A DNA stretch of 64,000 nt from Candidatus Saccharimonadota bacterium (GCA_015999875.1 JAECRG010000001.1:62001-126000); one strand, 5' to 3'; shown: positions 27,711 through 36,737, counted from the first letter of the stretch. Notes: a model not told the origin generated them from the letters alone. Translations and numbers: made by a program.

Positions 27711-29060
27711 CTATTCGTGTTGTTTGTCGAGGGACATAAAGCGAAGACGCTCTGGGTGGAAGAAAAGTTGCACCTTTCCTACGGGGCCGTTACGGTGTTT
27801 GGCGATGATGAGATCGGTGATATTTGCCACTTCTGGATTATCTGGCTCGTAATAACCGGGCCGGTAGATAAATGATACGATATCTGCATCCTGCTCGATA
27901 CTTCCTGATTCACGGAGGTCTGAAAGTTGTGGAATCGGCGGCGTGCGGCTTTCGACGCTACGGCTGAGCTGACTTAGCGCAATAACGGGCACGTTGAGTT
28001 CGCGCGCTACAAGCTTGAGTCCACGTGATATCTCACTCACCTCTTGCACGCGGTTGCCGGCGTTGTGCGCGCTTCCTTGCATGAGCTGCAGGTAGTCAAC
28101 GATGATGAGTCCGAGCTGCTGCTCATGAGCGATACGACGCGCTTTTGTGCGCATTTCGAGTACGCTGAGACCCGGTTTGTCATCTATGTAGATCGGGGCT
28201 TCAGCCATCTCGCCCATCGCGTCACTTAGCTTTGAGAAATCGTCGTCACTGAGATTTCCGGTACGAATATTCCATGCGTCAACACCAGATGCGTCGGCAA
28301 GCATACGGTCTACAAGTTGTTCTTTGCTCATCTCTAGGCTGAAAAATAAGACGGCTTTTTGTTCAATTGTCGCCACGTTGTACGCGAGGTTTGTCACCAG
28401 CGTGGTCTTACCCATCGCAGGTCGCGCGGCGAGGATGATCAAGTCACTTCTTTGCAGGCCAGCAGTCATGTTATCAAGATCACGGTAACCTGTCTTGATG
28501 CCGCGTAGGGCACCTTTATTGCGATGCAGCTCTTCCATGCGATCAAAACTATCTGTTAACACACTCTCAATGCTCACGAGATCTTGCTTGAGTGACTGGT
28601 CACTTACGCTAAACAGCTCCGCTTCGGCGCGTCCCAATAACTCCTGTGTGTCGTATGACTCATCGTAGCCAAACTCCGTAATCTCGCCACTGGCATGGAT
28701 TAGGCGTCGGCGTACGGCTTTTTGGGCTACTAGATCGGCATAGGCACTGGCGTGAGCAGCTGTGGGTACGTAGTTTGTAAGCTCCGAAAGGTATGCCGAG
28801 CCGCCAGCAATCTCAAGCTCATCTTTTCTTTTGAGTTCATCGGTAAGTGTGAGCATATCTACTGGCTTATGTCGCTCGTAGAGTCGCACCATTGCACCAA
28901 AAATCATTTCATGTGGCTTCTCGTAAAAATCCAATGGTTTTACGAGCTCAGTTATGTCGGGTAGCACTTCTTCGTCGATTAATACGGCGCCAAGCAAACT
29001 CTTCTCCGCGTCAACATTTTGCGGGGGTATGCGTGCACTTAAACTTTTACTACTCGACAT
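27711..29060 (-). CDS. dnaB: Replicative DNA helicase DnaB
   Basis: The 449-aa hexameric helicase has an N-terminal domain with PPQNVDAEKSLLGAVLID and a RecA-like domain with Walker A AARPAMGKTTLV, SLEMSKEQLV, Walker B GLIIVDYLQLM, SQLSRSVE and DLRESGSIEQDAD. Its ATG overlaps the dnaX stop by 11 nt, so the two replication genes are coupled. There is no intein. Confidence 0.97.
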   Translation of the reverse strand: MSSSKSLSARIPPQNVDAEKSLLGAVLIDEEVLPDITELVKPLDFYEKPHEMIFGAMVRLYERHKPVDMLTLTDELKRKDELEIAGGSAYLSELTNYVPTAAHASAYADLVAQKAVRRRLIHASGEITEFGYDESYDTQELLGRAEAELFSVSDQSLKQDLVSIESVLTDSFDRMEELHRNKGALRGIKTGYRDLDNMTAGLQRSDLIILAARPAMGKTTLVTNLAYNVATIEQKAVLFFSLEMSKEQLVDRMLADASGVDAWNIRTGNLSDDDFSKLSDAMGEMAEAPIYIDDKPGLSVLEMRTKARRIAHEQQLGLIIVDYLQLMQGSAHNAGNRVQEVSEISRGLKLVARELNVPVIALSQLSRSVESRTPPIPQLSDLRESGSIEQDADIVSFIYRPGYYEPDNPEVANITDLIIAKHRNGPVGKVQLFFHPERLRFMSLDKQHE

Positions 29061-30495
29061 CTACTTCTTCTCCTCCGCCCATCATATCAGCTATTGCTGC
29101 TGCTTGACTATCTTTTGGTGGCGCAGAAGTATCGAGTATTTCTATCTCTACACCACTACCAGCTCCCGTGTGCTCCAGGCATTCGTTTATGAGCGGTCGG
29201 TATTTTGCGCTATCAAGCTTAGTCTTGTTGAATTTACGACCAGCGTAGAGGATAAGTTTGTCACCATCCTGCGCGGGCGTGCATTTAGATAAAATTGCAT
29301 AGAGCGCGGTATGGTTTTGTTGGGCGTACGAGAGTACAGCTTGCCAGTCAAATTTACTCATATCGATCGGCTGCTGTGTAGAAGCGGCGGCTATTTCTGG
29401 CTTTTTGGTCTCGAGAGTAGGGCTAGCTGTGACAGCTGGTTTCTGTTGTTTGACTGGAGCTACGGTAGGTATTTTTACGGGTTGAGACGGTGTTATGGTA
29501 AGTATTGGAGTGGGCGCAGAAGTGCGTTGCGCAACCGTTTTTGGTTTTTCGACAGTTTGCGCAAGTAGTGTGACAAGCAACTTTGTCTCTGGGTATGATG
29601 ATTTGCCCACCTCCATGAGTCCTTCGAGGAAATGCACTAACGTAGGTGTTGTCGCTAGTTGACGTGAGACGACTTGCACTAGCTGCGAAGCAAGCGTAGG
29701 TGCGCTTACACCTCGTCCTGTGACTACCTGCAGTGAAGTGATGATAGTGTCGGGTTGTCTCTGTGTGAGTGCTGAGACGAGCGAACTGAGTTCTTCGCTG
29801 GTGGCGAGTCCTAGAGCCACCTCTACATCGCTGCGCTCAATCAAGCCAAACTCGGCTCGAGAGTGCTGGATCTGGTCTAGCAGACTTACGCTATCGCGCA
29901 AGCTACCGCCACCACGTTGTGCAAGCAGCTTTAGTGCACTTTCTTCTATCTGAATTTTTTCGCTCTCGGCTATGAGTCGTAGCTGTTGCACCACATCATT
30001 CTCGGAGATTGTGTGAAAGTGATATCGCTGTGTGCGGCTGACAATCGTGTCGGGAAGCTTGTCGAAATCTGTAGTAGCTAATATAAATACAATATGCTCA
30101 GGCGGTTCTTCTAATATTTTGAGCAGTGCATTAAATGCAGGCTTTGAGAGCATATGTACTTCATCGATAATATATACTTTTTTTGCTGCCCTAGCAGGTG
30201 CAATAAGTGCTTTTTCGCGTAACTCGCGCACGTCATCGACACCATTGTTGCTTGCGGCGTCAATTTCGATTATGTCGAGGTGCTCGCTATCATCAGTGTA
30301 TTCGAAGCCGTTTATTTCATGCGCTAGAATTCGCGCTATTGATGTCTTGCCAACACCTCTCGGACCTGTCAGTAAATAGGCGTGAGTAATCTTGCCGGAT
30401 GTAAGTGCGCGTTGAAGAACATCAGTTACATGAGACTGACCGACGATTTCGTCGAGCGACTTACTTCTATACTTCCGATACAGTGCGACTGACAC
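29050..30495 (-). CDS. dnaX: DNA polymerase III subunit gamma/tau
   Basis: Clamp-loader ATPase. The GTG at 30495, with AAGGGGG upstream and following text SVALYRKYRSKSLDEIVGQ, is preferred over the track start (481 aa). Walker A GPRGVGKTSIAR, Walker B IIDEVHMLSK and sensor ILATTDFDKLP are present. The Cys4 zinc module normally between Walker A and DAASNNGVDD is missing. The C-terminus has a Pro/Thr/Val-rich linker and a short tau-like domain. It overlaps the tdk 3' end by 29 nt. Confidence 0.95.
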   Translation of the reverse strand: MSVALYRKYRSKSLDEIVGQSHVTDVLQRALTSGKITHAYLLTGPRGVGKTSIARILAHEINGFEYTDDSEHLDIIEIDAASNNGVDDVRELREKALIAPARAAKKVYIIDEVHMLSKPAFNALLKILEEPPEHIVFILATTDFDKLPDTIVSRTQRYHFHTISENDVVQQLRLIAESEKIQIEESALKLLAQRGGGSLRDSVSLLDQIQHSRAEFGLIERSDVEVALGLATSEELSSLVSALTQRQPDTIITSLQVVTGRGVSAPTLASQLVQVVSRQLATTPTLVHFLEGLMEVGKSSYPETKLLVTLLAQTVEKPKTVAQRTSAPTPILTITPSQPVKIPTVAPVKQQKPAVTASPTLETKKPEIAAASTQQPIDMSKFDWQAVLSYAQQNHTALYAILSKCTPAQDGDKLILYAGRKFNKTKLDSAKYRPLINECLEHTGAGSGVEIEILDTSAPPKDSQAAAIADMMGGGEEVDVE

Positions 30496-31105
30496 GTTCC
30501 CCCTTGTGATTACTATTGTAGCGTATCTTTTCTTTGTAGTAGCAGTTGCCACACAAGGATGAATAGGCAACTTCTCCAAACCCATCTATCGCGACTTGGC
30601 TCCCATCGAACACGTAGTCACCGTTCATTTGGCGGCAGTTGAATTCTGCTTGCTCACCGCAACGACACATTGTGACGAGCTTGCTAATGTTGTCAGCTAG
30701 CTCAAACAATCGCTGACTACCCGGAAACACTTTGCTCTGAAAATCGGTACGTATCCCGTATGCGACAACAGATATGTCGTGCAGCTTTGCTATCTCATAG
30801 AGCTGGTCTATCTGATTTGGTTTAAGGAGCTGTGCTTCATCTACGAGTACACAGTGAACTTTTGTACCTTTACTGACGTATGAAGTGGCCAAAAATGACT
30901 CGATATTCGCATCTTTGTCTGCCAATAGATCTATCTGCCATTGGCCTCCGGCTCGTGCGACGATCTTGTTTCCACCTTTGGTGTCTACTTTTGGCTTGAC
31001 GGTAACTACGTTGAGACCTTGTTCTGTGTAGTTATAGGCAGTCTTGATTAGCGTGTCGCTCTTGCCACTATTCATAGCCCCATATACAAAGTTTAGTTTG
31101 GCCAC
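30467..31105 (-). CDS. tdk: Thymidine kinase, type II
   Basis: It phosphorylates salvaged thymidine. At 212 aa it has P-loop GAMNSGKSDTL, Walker B VLVDEAQLL, and zinc-site cysteines (MCRCGEQAEFNC, LCGNCYY) with lasso residues. It starts at GTG with GAGGG upstream. The presence of tdk, thyX, dcd and tmk in one window indicates reliance on scavenged plus remodelled pyrimidines. Confidence 0.94.
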   Translation of the reverse strand: MAKLNFVYGAMNSGKSDTLIKTAYNYTEQGLNVVTVKPKVDTKGGNKIVARAGGQWQIDLLADKDANIESFLATSYVSKGTKVHCVLVDEAQLLKPNQIDQLYEIAKLHDISVVAYGIRTDFQSKVFPGSQRLFELADNISKLVTMCRCGEQAEFNCRQMNGDYVFDGSQVAIDGFGEVAYSSLCGNCYYKEKIRYNSNHKGERVSRTVSEV

Positions 31106-31136
31106 CTGACCCTCGCTTTCCCTTACTTAAGTATAC

Positions 31137-31165
31137 AAAAAACTTCCACTGATGCGTGGAAGTTT
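31137..31165 (-). terminator. Intrinsic terminator after the 171-aa gene
   Basis: A 10-bp perfect stem AAACTTCCAC/GTGGAAGTTT with a 6-nt loop and a T6 run on the minus strand. Confidence 0.85.
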
Positions 31166-31187
31166 GTGTTGTGGTTTATGCAGTGAG

Positions 31188-31703
31188 CTAGAGTGCTGCT
31201 TCTACAGCCGCCCAGACAGCATCCGGATTGTCTTCGGGGATGATTATAGTGACTTGGTCGCCAGTCGCAATACGGAAGTAAGTGACGCTTGCAAGCAAGA
31301 TACGGTACTCTTTGCCGTTCGCTTCTACATAATACGCTCCGTCATGCTGTACGAGTGTACCGATAATCTGTTTGCGTGCTGTCGGACCAATCTGTTTGTA
31401 AACAAACCCACCGTCATCGGTGATTGTAAGTTTGAGCATATCGCCCTCTACGAGCTTTGATTTGCTTGCATAATTGGCCGGTACTGGATAGTTTTTGCCG
31501 TCTGGTCCGATCATTAATTGGCCATCGAACACTCCTTCAACAACCTTTCCGGTGACATCTTCTTGGCTGTTTCTCGGTGTGACGATAGTATCGTCTTCTC
31601 CAAGGATGCTAATCAAAAGTTCCTTAGCGGCAGCTAGGTTAGTCTCGGCATCTTGTATGAGTGATTTCAGTCGCTTTACTTGTTTTTCTGGTAATTCAGA
31701 CAT
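31188..31703 (-). CDS. Hypothetical soluble protein, coiled-coil plus beta-rich
   Basis: From the ATG after AAGGA it is 171 aa: a short N-terminal coiled coil (KRLKSLIQDAETNLAAAKELL) followed by repeated beta-strand segments (GKVVEGVFDGQLMIGPDGK; GDMLKLTITDDGGFVYKQIG; GTLVQHDGAYYVEANGKEY). The spacing hints at two SH3/OB-like barrels, but I recognise no family. There is no signal peptide or TM. It is monocistronic with a strong terminator. Confidence 0.7.
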   Translation of the reverse strand: MSELPEKQVKRLKSLIQDAETNLAAAKELLISILGEDDTIVTPRNSQEDVTGKVVEGVFDGQLMIGPDGKNYPVPANYASKSKLVEGDMLKLTITDDGGFVYKQIGPTARKQIIGTLVQHDGAYYVEANGKEYRILLASVTYFRIATGDQVTIIIPEDNPDAVWAAVEAAL

Positions 31704-31781
31704 GTCTCGCAGTTTCCTTGTCTGTTTTTGTAATAGTATTACCTCTATATATATCAACTGTTGTATCTTATGTCAATAATG

Positions 31782-32324
31782 TCAGTTTGCAACACCTGTC
31801 CATGCGCGCCATGGTCCTGTGGCAGAATCACCCTGGCTATAGCCTGATCTTGCGGAATTTGAACCGCTTGGCAATACCGTCTGACATCGTTCAGGGTAGT
31901 TTGCGACATTCCATGTGTTTGCACCGGTATATTCTTTGACGCCACCGGATGTATTGCTTACATAGAGCTTCTTGCCGTCCTTCGTCATCGCGAGAAGTGC
32001 GTAATCTACCCCAGCCCCTGAGGTACAGTAGAGTAAATTTATTTGAGCAGCACTCCCGCTCATGTAAGCTGATGGAGTTATTTTCATGCCCATGCTCGCA
32101 AGTCCATCGGTCGCGGAGTCACTAGTTGTATAGAGGTTATTGGCGCTATCGACCTTCAAAAGCTCAACTTTTTTCGCAAATGACGTAAGGTCTGTGGTGA
32201 CGGCACTAGAATTGGCTCGTTGTTGAATGCCATTAAATGCGACAATAGTAATTGCAGCGAGAATTCCTATGACAACGATAACAATTAATAATTCAACTAT
32301 AGTAAACCCACCGCTTCGTTTCAT
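31782..32324 (-). CDS. Type IV pilin-like protein (prepilin)
   Basis: At 180 aa, starting at MKRSGG, it has a classic prepilin peptidase site G/FTIVELLIVI with Glu at +5, and the N-terminal hydrophobic helix (FTIVELLIVIVVIGILAAIT). The C-terminal head has a Cys pair (LLYCTSG, ERCQTV) that could form the D-loop disulfide. The upstream ORF start is not used: an extended -10 TGCTATACT ends 7 nt before this ATG. Saccharibacteria use such pili for motility or host contact. Confidence 0.9.
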   Translation of the reverse strand: MKRSGGFTIVELLIVIVVIGILAAITIVAFNGIQQRANSSAVTTDLTSFAKKVELLKVDSANNLYTTSDSATDGLASMGMKITPSAYMSGSAAQINLLYCTSGAGVDYALLAMTKDGKKLYVSNTSGGVKEYTGANTWNVANYPERCQTVLPSGSNSARSGYSQGDSATGPWRAWTGVAN

Positions 32325-32331
32325 AGTTGTT

Positions 32332-32337
32332 AGTATA
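32332..32337 (-). promoter_or_regulatory. Extended -10 box, leaderless, of the pilin gene
   Basis: TATACT preceded by TGC, 7 nt before the ATG. Confidence 0.5.
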
Positions 32338-32412
32338 GCATGTGCGTTTTGCCACATACCCAATATTATTTTTGTTTCCACAGCTTATACTGGGGTGATA
32401 AGAAAAACGTTG

Positions 32413-33357
32413 TTAATTTTGTGTTTGCTCAAGATAGTGTGCATATGCTAAGGGTGACAGAATATTCACACTCTGCAGGGTAATTTGTGTATCGTGACGG
32501 TCTCGGATGATCGCTTTTCTCCAGTTGTCGTTCTCACCTTGGGGAAACTCAACGACAACTGGCATATCTTTTTTCAGAATCGACCAATCAAAAATGAGGT
32601 TTTCTCCCCAGTTCTGAGAGACGTGTGATCCTATGCGATACAAACGATGTAGCTTGCTCACGACTTGCTGAGATAGTCCGTGCGACGCACCTACTTCGCC
32701 ACTTAGATAGCGCCAACCCAGATCAGGACTACCTTGCTTCTTGTCTGCAAGACTATACACCAACTTAGTGACGACAAGAGACTTCTCATGCTGTAAGGCT
32801 AAAACTATGTGGTCATTTAGCTGCAGGTTCTCTTTAATTTGTGACATATGCAGTTCACCCGATTCAGAGAATTGATCAGCAAGAATATTGAGTTCTGTTT
32901 GACGCTGGAGCTCAAGCTCGACGAATTGTTTTTCGCGATCAAGGGAGTCTTGCGTGAGTTTTTCTTCTGCTTCTATCCATAGCGATGCACGGGCAGTCTC
33001 AACTAATTTTTTGCGCGTCACGGGGTTGATATCTAGAGATGCGCGCACCTGTTCGTTTATTGCGCTCCCTTCCTTGTCGCGTAATTCATTCTTGAGTTGA
33101 GTGAGTAGTTCTTGCTCGTATTCTGATGCGTAGTCCGCGGCGAGCGAGTCGTACACCTCGTCATGTCGCCGTCTTCGAACCAGGTCAATAGCACGAAGCG
33201 CTATTTCTGAGTTAGTGAATGCGCCTCCTCCTGAAAGGATTTTTACAATCTCAATATTGATAGCTCTTGCATCATCTGCAAACGGCAGCGCTTGCTGAAG
33301 TTCTGTATTCTCAGCTTCGAGTTTTTCGATCTTATTTTGCTTTTTACCAAATGCCAT
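32413..33357 (-). CDS. Hypothetical coiled-coil protein, 314 aa
   Basis: From the ATG at 33357 (MAFGKKQN) it begins with a heptad-like coiled coil (KIEKLEAENTELQQAL). A charged, mainly helical middle follows, with a C-terminal beta-rich part (DMPVVVEFPQGENDNWRK...). There is no TM or signal. I do not recognise it. TATAGT ends 7 nt before the ATG, so it is transcribed separately from rplJL. Confidence 0.6.
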   Translation of the reverse strand: MAFGKKQNKIEKLEAENTELQQALPFADDARAINIEIVKILSGGGAFTNSEIALRAIDLVRRRRHDEVYDSLAADYASEYEQELLTQLKNELRDKEGSAINEQVRASLDINPVTRKKLVETARASLWIEAEEKLTQDSLDREKQFVELELQRQTELNILADQFSESGELHMSQIKENLQLNDHIVLALQHEKSLVVTKLVYSLADKKQGSPDLGWRYLSGEVGASHGLSQQVVSKLHRLYRIGSHVSQNWGENLIFDWSILKKDMPVVVEFPQGENDNWRKAIIRDRHDTQITLQSVNILSPLAYAHYLEQTQN

Positions 33358-33364
33358 GCGATAG

Positions 33365-33370
33365 ACTATA
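33365..33370 (-). promoter_or_regulatory. -10 box, leaderless, of the coiled-coil gene
   Basis: TATAGT on the minus strand, 7 nt before the ATG at 33357. Confidence 0.4.
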
Positions 33371-33403
33371 TCAATCATCAATCTGTGTGAGCAAGCGTAA
33401 GCA

Positions 33404-33434
33404 AAAACACCGCTCCAAATAAGAGCGGTGTTTT
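33404..33434. terminator. Terminator after rplL
   Basis: Stem AAAACACCGCTC/GAGCGGTGTTTT with a short loop, T-rich on both strands. It closes the rplJL transcript. Confidence 0.85.
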
Positions 33435-33468
33435 ATGTCCTATGCATAATCTGACCGATGGTTTCGAA

Positions 33469-33843
33469 CTATACGAGTTCGACTGTTGCGCCTGCTTCTT
33501 CGAGTTGCTTCTTAGCAGCTTCAGCGTCGTCCTTAGAAACTTTCTCTTTGATGGCGCTAGGAGCGTCGTCAACGAGAGCTTTAGCCTCACCAAGACCAAG
33601 ACCAGTGATCTCTTTAACAGCCTTGATAACAGCAACTTTCTGAGCACCAGCATCAGCAAGCTGTACTGTGAATTCAGATTTTGCATCTTCTTCAACTGCA
33701 GGACCTGCAGCTGGGCCTGCTACTGCAACAGCAGCGGCAGCTGGTTCGATTCCGTATTCATCTTTGAGTACGTTTTTGAGGTCGTTAACCTCGAGGACAG
33801 TAAGTGCTGTCAGTTCTTTTGCAAGTTTTGCAACATCAGCCAT
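33469..33843 (-). CDS. rplL: 50S ribosomal protein L7/L12
   Basis: Ribosomal stalk dimer that recruits translation GTPases. At 124 aa it has an N-terminal dimerisation helix, an Ala/Gly/Pro hinge ([17 protein letters not shown]) and a C-terminal domain with [27 protein letters not shown] precedes the ATG. It is second in the rplJ-rplL operon, about 100 nt after rplJ. Confidence 0.97.
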   Translation of the reverse strand: MADVAKLAKELTALTVLEVNDLKNVLKDEYGIEPAAAAVAVAGPAAGPAVEEDAKSEFTVQLADAGAQKVAVIKAVKEITGLGLGEAKALVDDAPSAIKEKVSKDDAEAAKKQLEEAGATVELV

Positions 33844-33941
33844 AATTGACTCCTTTATAAACTAAAAATTTAACTAATTGTTTCGATTGCCTATTCCTAC
33901 TGTAGACAAAGTGTGCGTCCAGGGTTTTGCTAGGTAGCGTA

Positions 33942-34463
33942 CTACGCAGCTTTTGCTTCTACGCCATCGAGTAGCGCATGAAGATTTCCTGAAAGTGCAT
34001 TGGTGATGTCGTGCACTGGTGAAAGAAGTTGTGCAACAACTTCTGCAACCAATTGTTCGCGGCTTGGAAGTCCAGCAAGAGCTTTGACTTCTTCTACGTT
34101 GAGTACGGCACCCTCTGCAGAAAATGCACCAGCGAATTGAAGAGCTGGATGAGTTTTTGCAAAATCATTCAAAACTTGTGCTGGAGCAACTTCATCGCTG
34201 TCGCTAGTTGCGTAGAGCAACTGACCGACGAGCGCAGAAGTATCTGCATCTTTGTAGGTATCGTTTTGTGACAATACGACACGAACAAGGCGGTTTTTGA
34301 TCACGCGGATCACAACACCTTTTTCGCGCGCTGTACGACGCAGCTCTTGGATGTCAGCAACACTGAGATCTTTGTACTGCGCGAACACTGTCATTTTCGA
34401 TGTAGCGAGTAGTTCGCTGAAATCGGCAACCAAAGCTTGTTTTTTATCGCGTGTAATAGCCAT
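33942..34463 (-). CDS. rplJ: 50S ribosomal protein L10
   Basis: Anchors L7/L12 to the ribosome. At 173 aa it has KQALVADFSELLATSKMTVF and YKDLSVADIQELRRTAREKG near the N-terminus and a C-terminal stalk-binding helix. Expression is likely autoregulated through the leader upstream. The start is an ATG after AAAGGA. Confidence 0.96.
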   Translation of the reverse strand: MAITRDKKQALVADFSELLATSKMTVFAQYKDLSVADIQELRRTAREKGVVIRVIKNRLVRVVLSQNDTYKDADTSALVGQLLYATSDSDEVAPAQVLNDFAKTHPALQFAGAFSAEGAVLNVEEVKALAGLPSREQLVAEVVAQLLSPVHDITNALSGNLHALLDGVEAKAA

Positions 34464-34589
34464 AAAAATCCTTTCTTTGATTGTTTCTAAGTATCGGCCA
34501 GATTGTCAAAGGTCGGTAATGTGAAAACTTCGAGAATTAAAATAAGTCTCTGATTCTCGCACTACCAAAGACTTACTAACGAATGATTG

Positions 34590-34662
34590 TTTATTTCACT
34601 CCTCGGTAGCGGATTAAGCGTTGGTTTCCCGCGGCGGCTACTGTCTCTGGTAATGTCTATAG
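34590..34662 (-). promoter_or_regulatory. L10 ribosomal-protein leader
   Basis: On the minus strand the segment contains ACCAGAGACAGTAG and CTTAATCCGCTACCGAGG, the conserved strands of the L10(L12)4-binding kink-turn leader (Rfam L10_leader type). It lies just downstream of a sigma-70 promoter and about 130 nt before rplJ. A further hairpin (CGAGAAT/ATTCTCG) sits between it and the gene and may be the expression switch. Confidence 0.8.
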
Positions 34663-34663
34663 A

Positions 34664-34692
34664 ATAATAGCAAACAAAAGTAAAAATGTCAA
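34664..34692 (-). promoter_or_regulatory. rplJL promoter
   Basis: On the minus strand TTGACA (34687-34692), 17 bp, TATTAT (34664-34669). This near-consensus promoter with a full -35 contrasts with the -10-only starts elsewhere. Confidence 0.75.
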
Positions 34693-34735
34693 CGTATCAT
34701 TACTGCTCTTCAGATATGATAGCGACAAATGGGCT

Positions 34736-35440
34736 CTATTTTAGAAGAGGTGCGATAGCAAGCTGAATTTCTGCCTGAATATCTTCACGACTTCGCATCT
34801 CACCAGTACTTTCATCTACACACTCTATGACTGCATGAGTGTCTGGGTACATGGCAGCGATTTCAGCATAACAAGCTTTGACTTTTTCTAAATATTCGGC
34901 ATCAGCTTCATGGATGTCTCGCTTGCGAGTAGTATACTCGCGCACAGACTTATCTTTTGCATCGACATTTAGCTGCGCGATTTTAGGAGGAACATTTAAT
35001 ACGATATTTAGATCTGGCACAAGAATACCGAGTACGTTAGTTTCGTATGATGTCAGTTGCTTGTAAAATGCATGACGTACTGCCGTGTTGCCTATCTTTG
35101 CTCCTTGGTGAGCTTGATTCGAATCGATATATCTATCTAAAACCGCTATGCCATCTGGATGCTCTTTGAGCCAAGTTTCTATCTCTTGAGTTCCTGCCAT
35201 GCGATCAACAGCGAAAAGCACACCCGCCACCTCCGGCGGCAGCGCATCGACGCTATCGCCATACTCACCATTAAGGTATTTTTCGACATATATCGCTGAT
35301 TCTTGGCCGTATCTCGGAAATGATGTTTTGTAGACAGGCCGACCCACGTTTTCAAATGCTGTGCGAGTTAAATTAGCCTGAGTGGCTTTTCCTGATCCAT
35401 CACCGCCCTCAACTGTAACTAGTAGCCCGCGTTCACTCAT
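34736..35440 (-). CDS. tmk: Thymidylate kinase-like dNMP kinase
   Basis: Converts dTMP to dTDP. At 234 aa it has P-loop VEGGDGSGKATQA, a DR(Y/H) region LDRYIDSNQAHQG and a lid with TTRKRDIHEADAEYLEK. The ATG at 35440 overlaps the dcd stop as TAATG, 30 codons inside the track start. The Ala in GKATQ and the eukaryote-like spacing make this a divergent member. It is last gene of the Nudix-dcd-tmk operon. Confidence 0.88.
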   Translation of the reverse strand: MSERGLLVTVEGGDGSGKATQANLTRTAFENVGRPVYKTSFPRYGQESAIYVEKYLNGEYGDSVDALPPEVAGVLFAVDRMAGTQEIETWLKEHPDGIAVLDRYIDSNQAHQGAKIGNTAVRHAFYKQLTSYETNVLGILVPDLNIVLNVPPKIAQLNVDAKDKSVREYTTRKRDIHEADAEYLEKVKACYAEIAAMYPDTHAVIECVDESTGEMRSREDIQAEIQLAIAPLLK

Positions 35441-36162
35441 TATTTCATCCCTTTCGCTAAACCTTTTATCTCCGGAGCCGTTCTGCGGGTGTCTTTGTAC
35501 GCCCTTGGCAACATATCTTCTGGCATCCAAGTCCGAATCAGCTCATCCAGATCATTCGTGTGCTGGTACTTCCCGCTCACTCCGCCTCGGCCGTCACTAT
35601 AATCTCCGTCTACCTCACCCGTTTTGTGGAAGATTAATTGGCCAATACGTTCGCCCACAGGTAGTACGACAGATTCATGCATATTTAGATTGTAAATCTC
35701 GAGAGTAATTCGATTGATATATCCTGGGTCAACCCAGCCTGCATCGAAACATACAGCTACACCATTACGGCCCCAGCTAGAGCGACTTTTTACCTCACAT
35801 GCACCACCGCGTGCACGGATACCGATGAATTCGTGCGTATGCGCCAGAATTCGTTCACCGGGTCGGAGCACAATGATCGGATGATCTTCTGGGATATTTT
35901 CAAATAATCTGAGACCATGATTATCGCACCATTGCTTGTGCGGCATTGCTTCGAGCGGGCCTTTGAAGTATCTTGCTACATCTGTCTTATCGAAAGGATT
36001 GTATACTCCGCTAGACTCAGGCTGGTACTCTTGTTTATAAAAATTATGGCCCAACGTAAAATCAAGACTGGCTTCACTGACATGCCGCTCGTTGAAAGGT
36101 ACACATACGATTATGTCATCTGCTATAGCAGCCTTGATTTCTATGTTACTATACACGCTCAT
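35440..36162 (-). CDS. dcd: dCTP deaminase family protein
   Basis: It makes dUMP/dUTP for thymidylate synthesis. At 240 aa (longer than the roughly 190-aa norm) it has the trimeric dUTPase-fold motifs KSRSSWGRNGVAV and GWVDPGYINRITLEIYN with the catalytic Glu, and PVGERIGQLIF. Its ATGA overlaps the upstream Nudix gene and its stop overlaps tmk, so all three are translationally coupled. Confidence 0.88.
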   Translation of the reverse strand: MSVYSNIEIKAAIADDIIVCVPFNERHVSEASLDFTLGHNFYKQEYQPESSGVYNPFDKTDVARYFKGPLEAMPHKQWCDNHGLRLFENIPEDHPIIVLRPGERILAHTHEFIGIRARGGACEVKSRSSWGRNGVAVCFDAGWVDPGYINRITLEIYNLNMHESVVLPVGERIGQLIFHKTGEVDGDYSDGRGGVSGKYQHTNDLDELIRTWMPEDMLPRAYKDTRRTAPEIKGLAKGMK

Positions 36163-36653
36163 CTTGTCTGAGCCTGCGCTTTTTTTAGTGCGAATTTTGC
36201 ACGTCCTTTTGTGGCTTCAGTAGTGATAGCTAGGCTGTCTAGTTCGTCTTCGTCAAACCATTGGGCTTGCCTGCCGCTACCCGGGCTCACGACATCTGTA
36301 TCACTGATAAGAATGTACGCAGAGTCTACATGATGGTGGCCATTTGAGCCAACTTTGTGAATATCTACGTCGAATGGCATAGACTGAGTTACACCTTCCT
36401 GCTCGTCTCGCTCGATCGTGAGATTTTCCGTGTATACGGGTAGCAGCGTCAAATCGTCTTGCTCAAGGTCTGCGTCGTCTTTGATCTGGCGATACAGCGC
36501 GTCGATGGGCGTTTCATTCACACCTGTATGCGTGTTGGGTGCGAGCCATAGACCAAGTGCCTCTGACAGCACTAACAGCACCTTATCTTCATGAATGACC
36601 ACTCCGCTCACTGTCGGATAATATTCTATATTTTGAGTTTGAGCTTCAGACAC
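36159..36653 (-). CDS. Nudix-fold protein with degenerate Nudix box
   Basis: At 164 aa it shows a Nudix beta-grasp layout (GVVIHEDKVLLVLSEALGLW...). The box reads GVNETPIDALYRQIKDDADL: the REUXEEXGU core is RQIKDDADL, so the metal-binding Glu pair is replaced by Asp. It may be a weak hydrolase or a regulatory binder. The start is GTG with GGGGAGG upstream. It is first of the operon with dcd and tmk, which suggests a nucleotide-pool role. Confidence 0.75.
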   Translation of the reverse strand: MSEAQTQNIEYYPTVSGVVIHEDKVLLVLSEALGLWLAPNTHTGVNETPIDALYRQIKDDADLEQDDLTLLPVYTENLTIERDEQEGVTQSMPFDVDIHKVGSNGHHHVDSAYILISDTDVVSPGSGRQAQWFDEDELDSLAITTEATKGRAKFALKKAQAQTR

Positions 36654-36737
36654 TTATACCTCCCCAGGTGCGCACTATGATACCAGTATTTTCTCATACT
36701 TAGTATTGCATGTGCAAATAATGATAGCAATGAGTTG

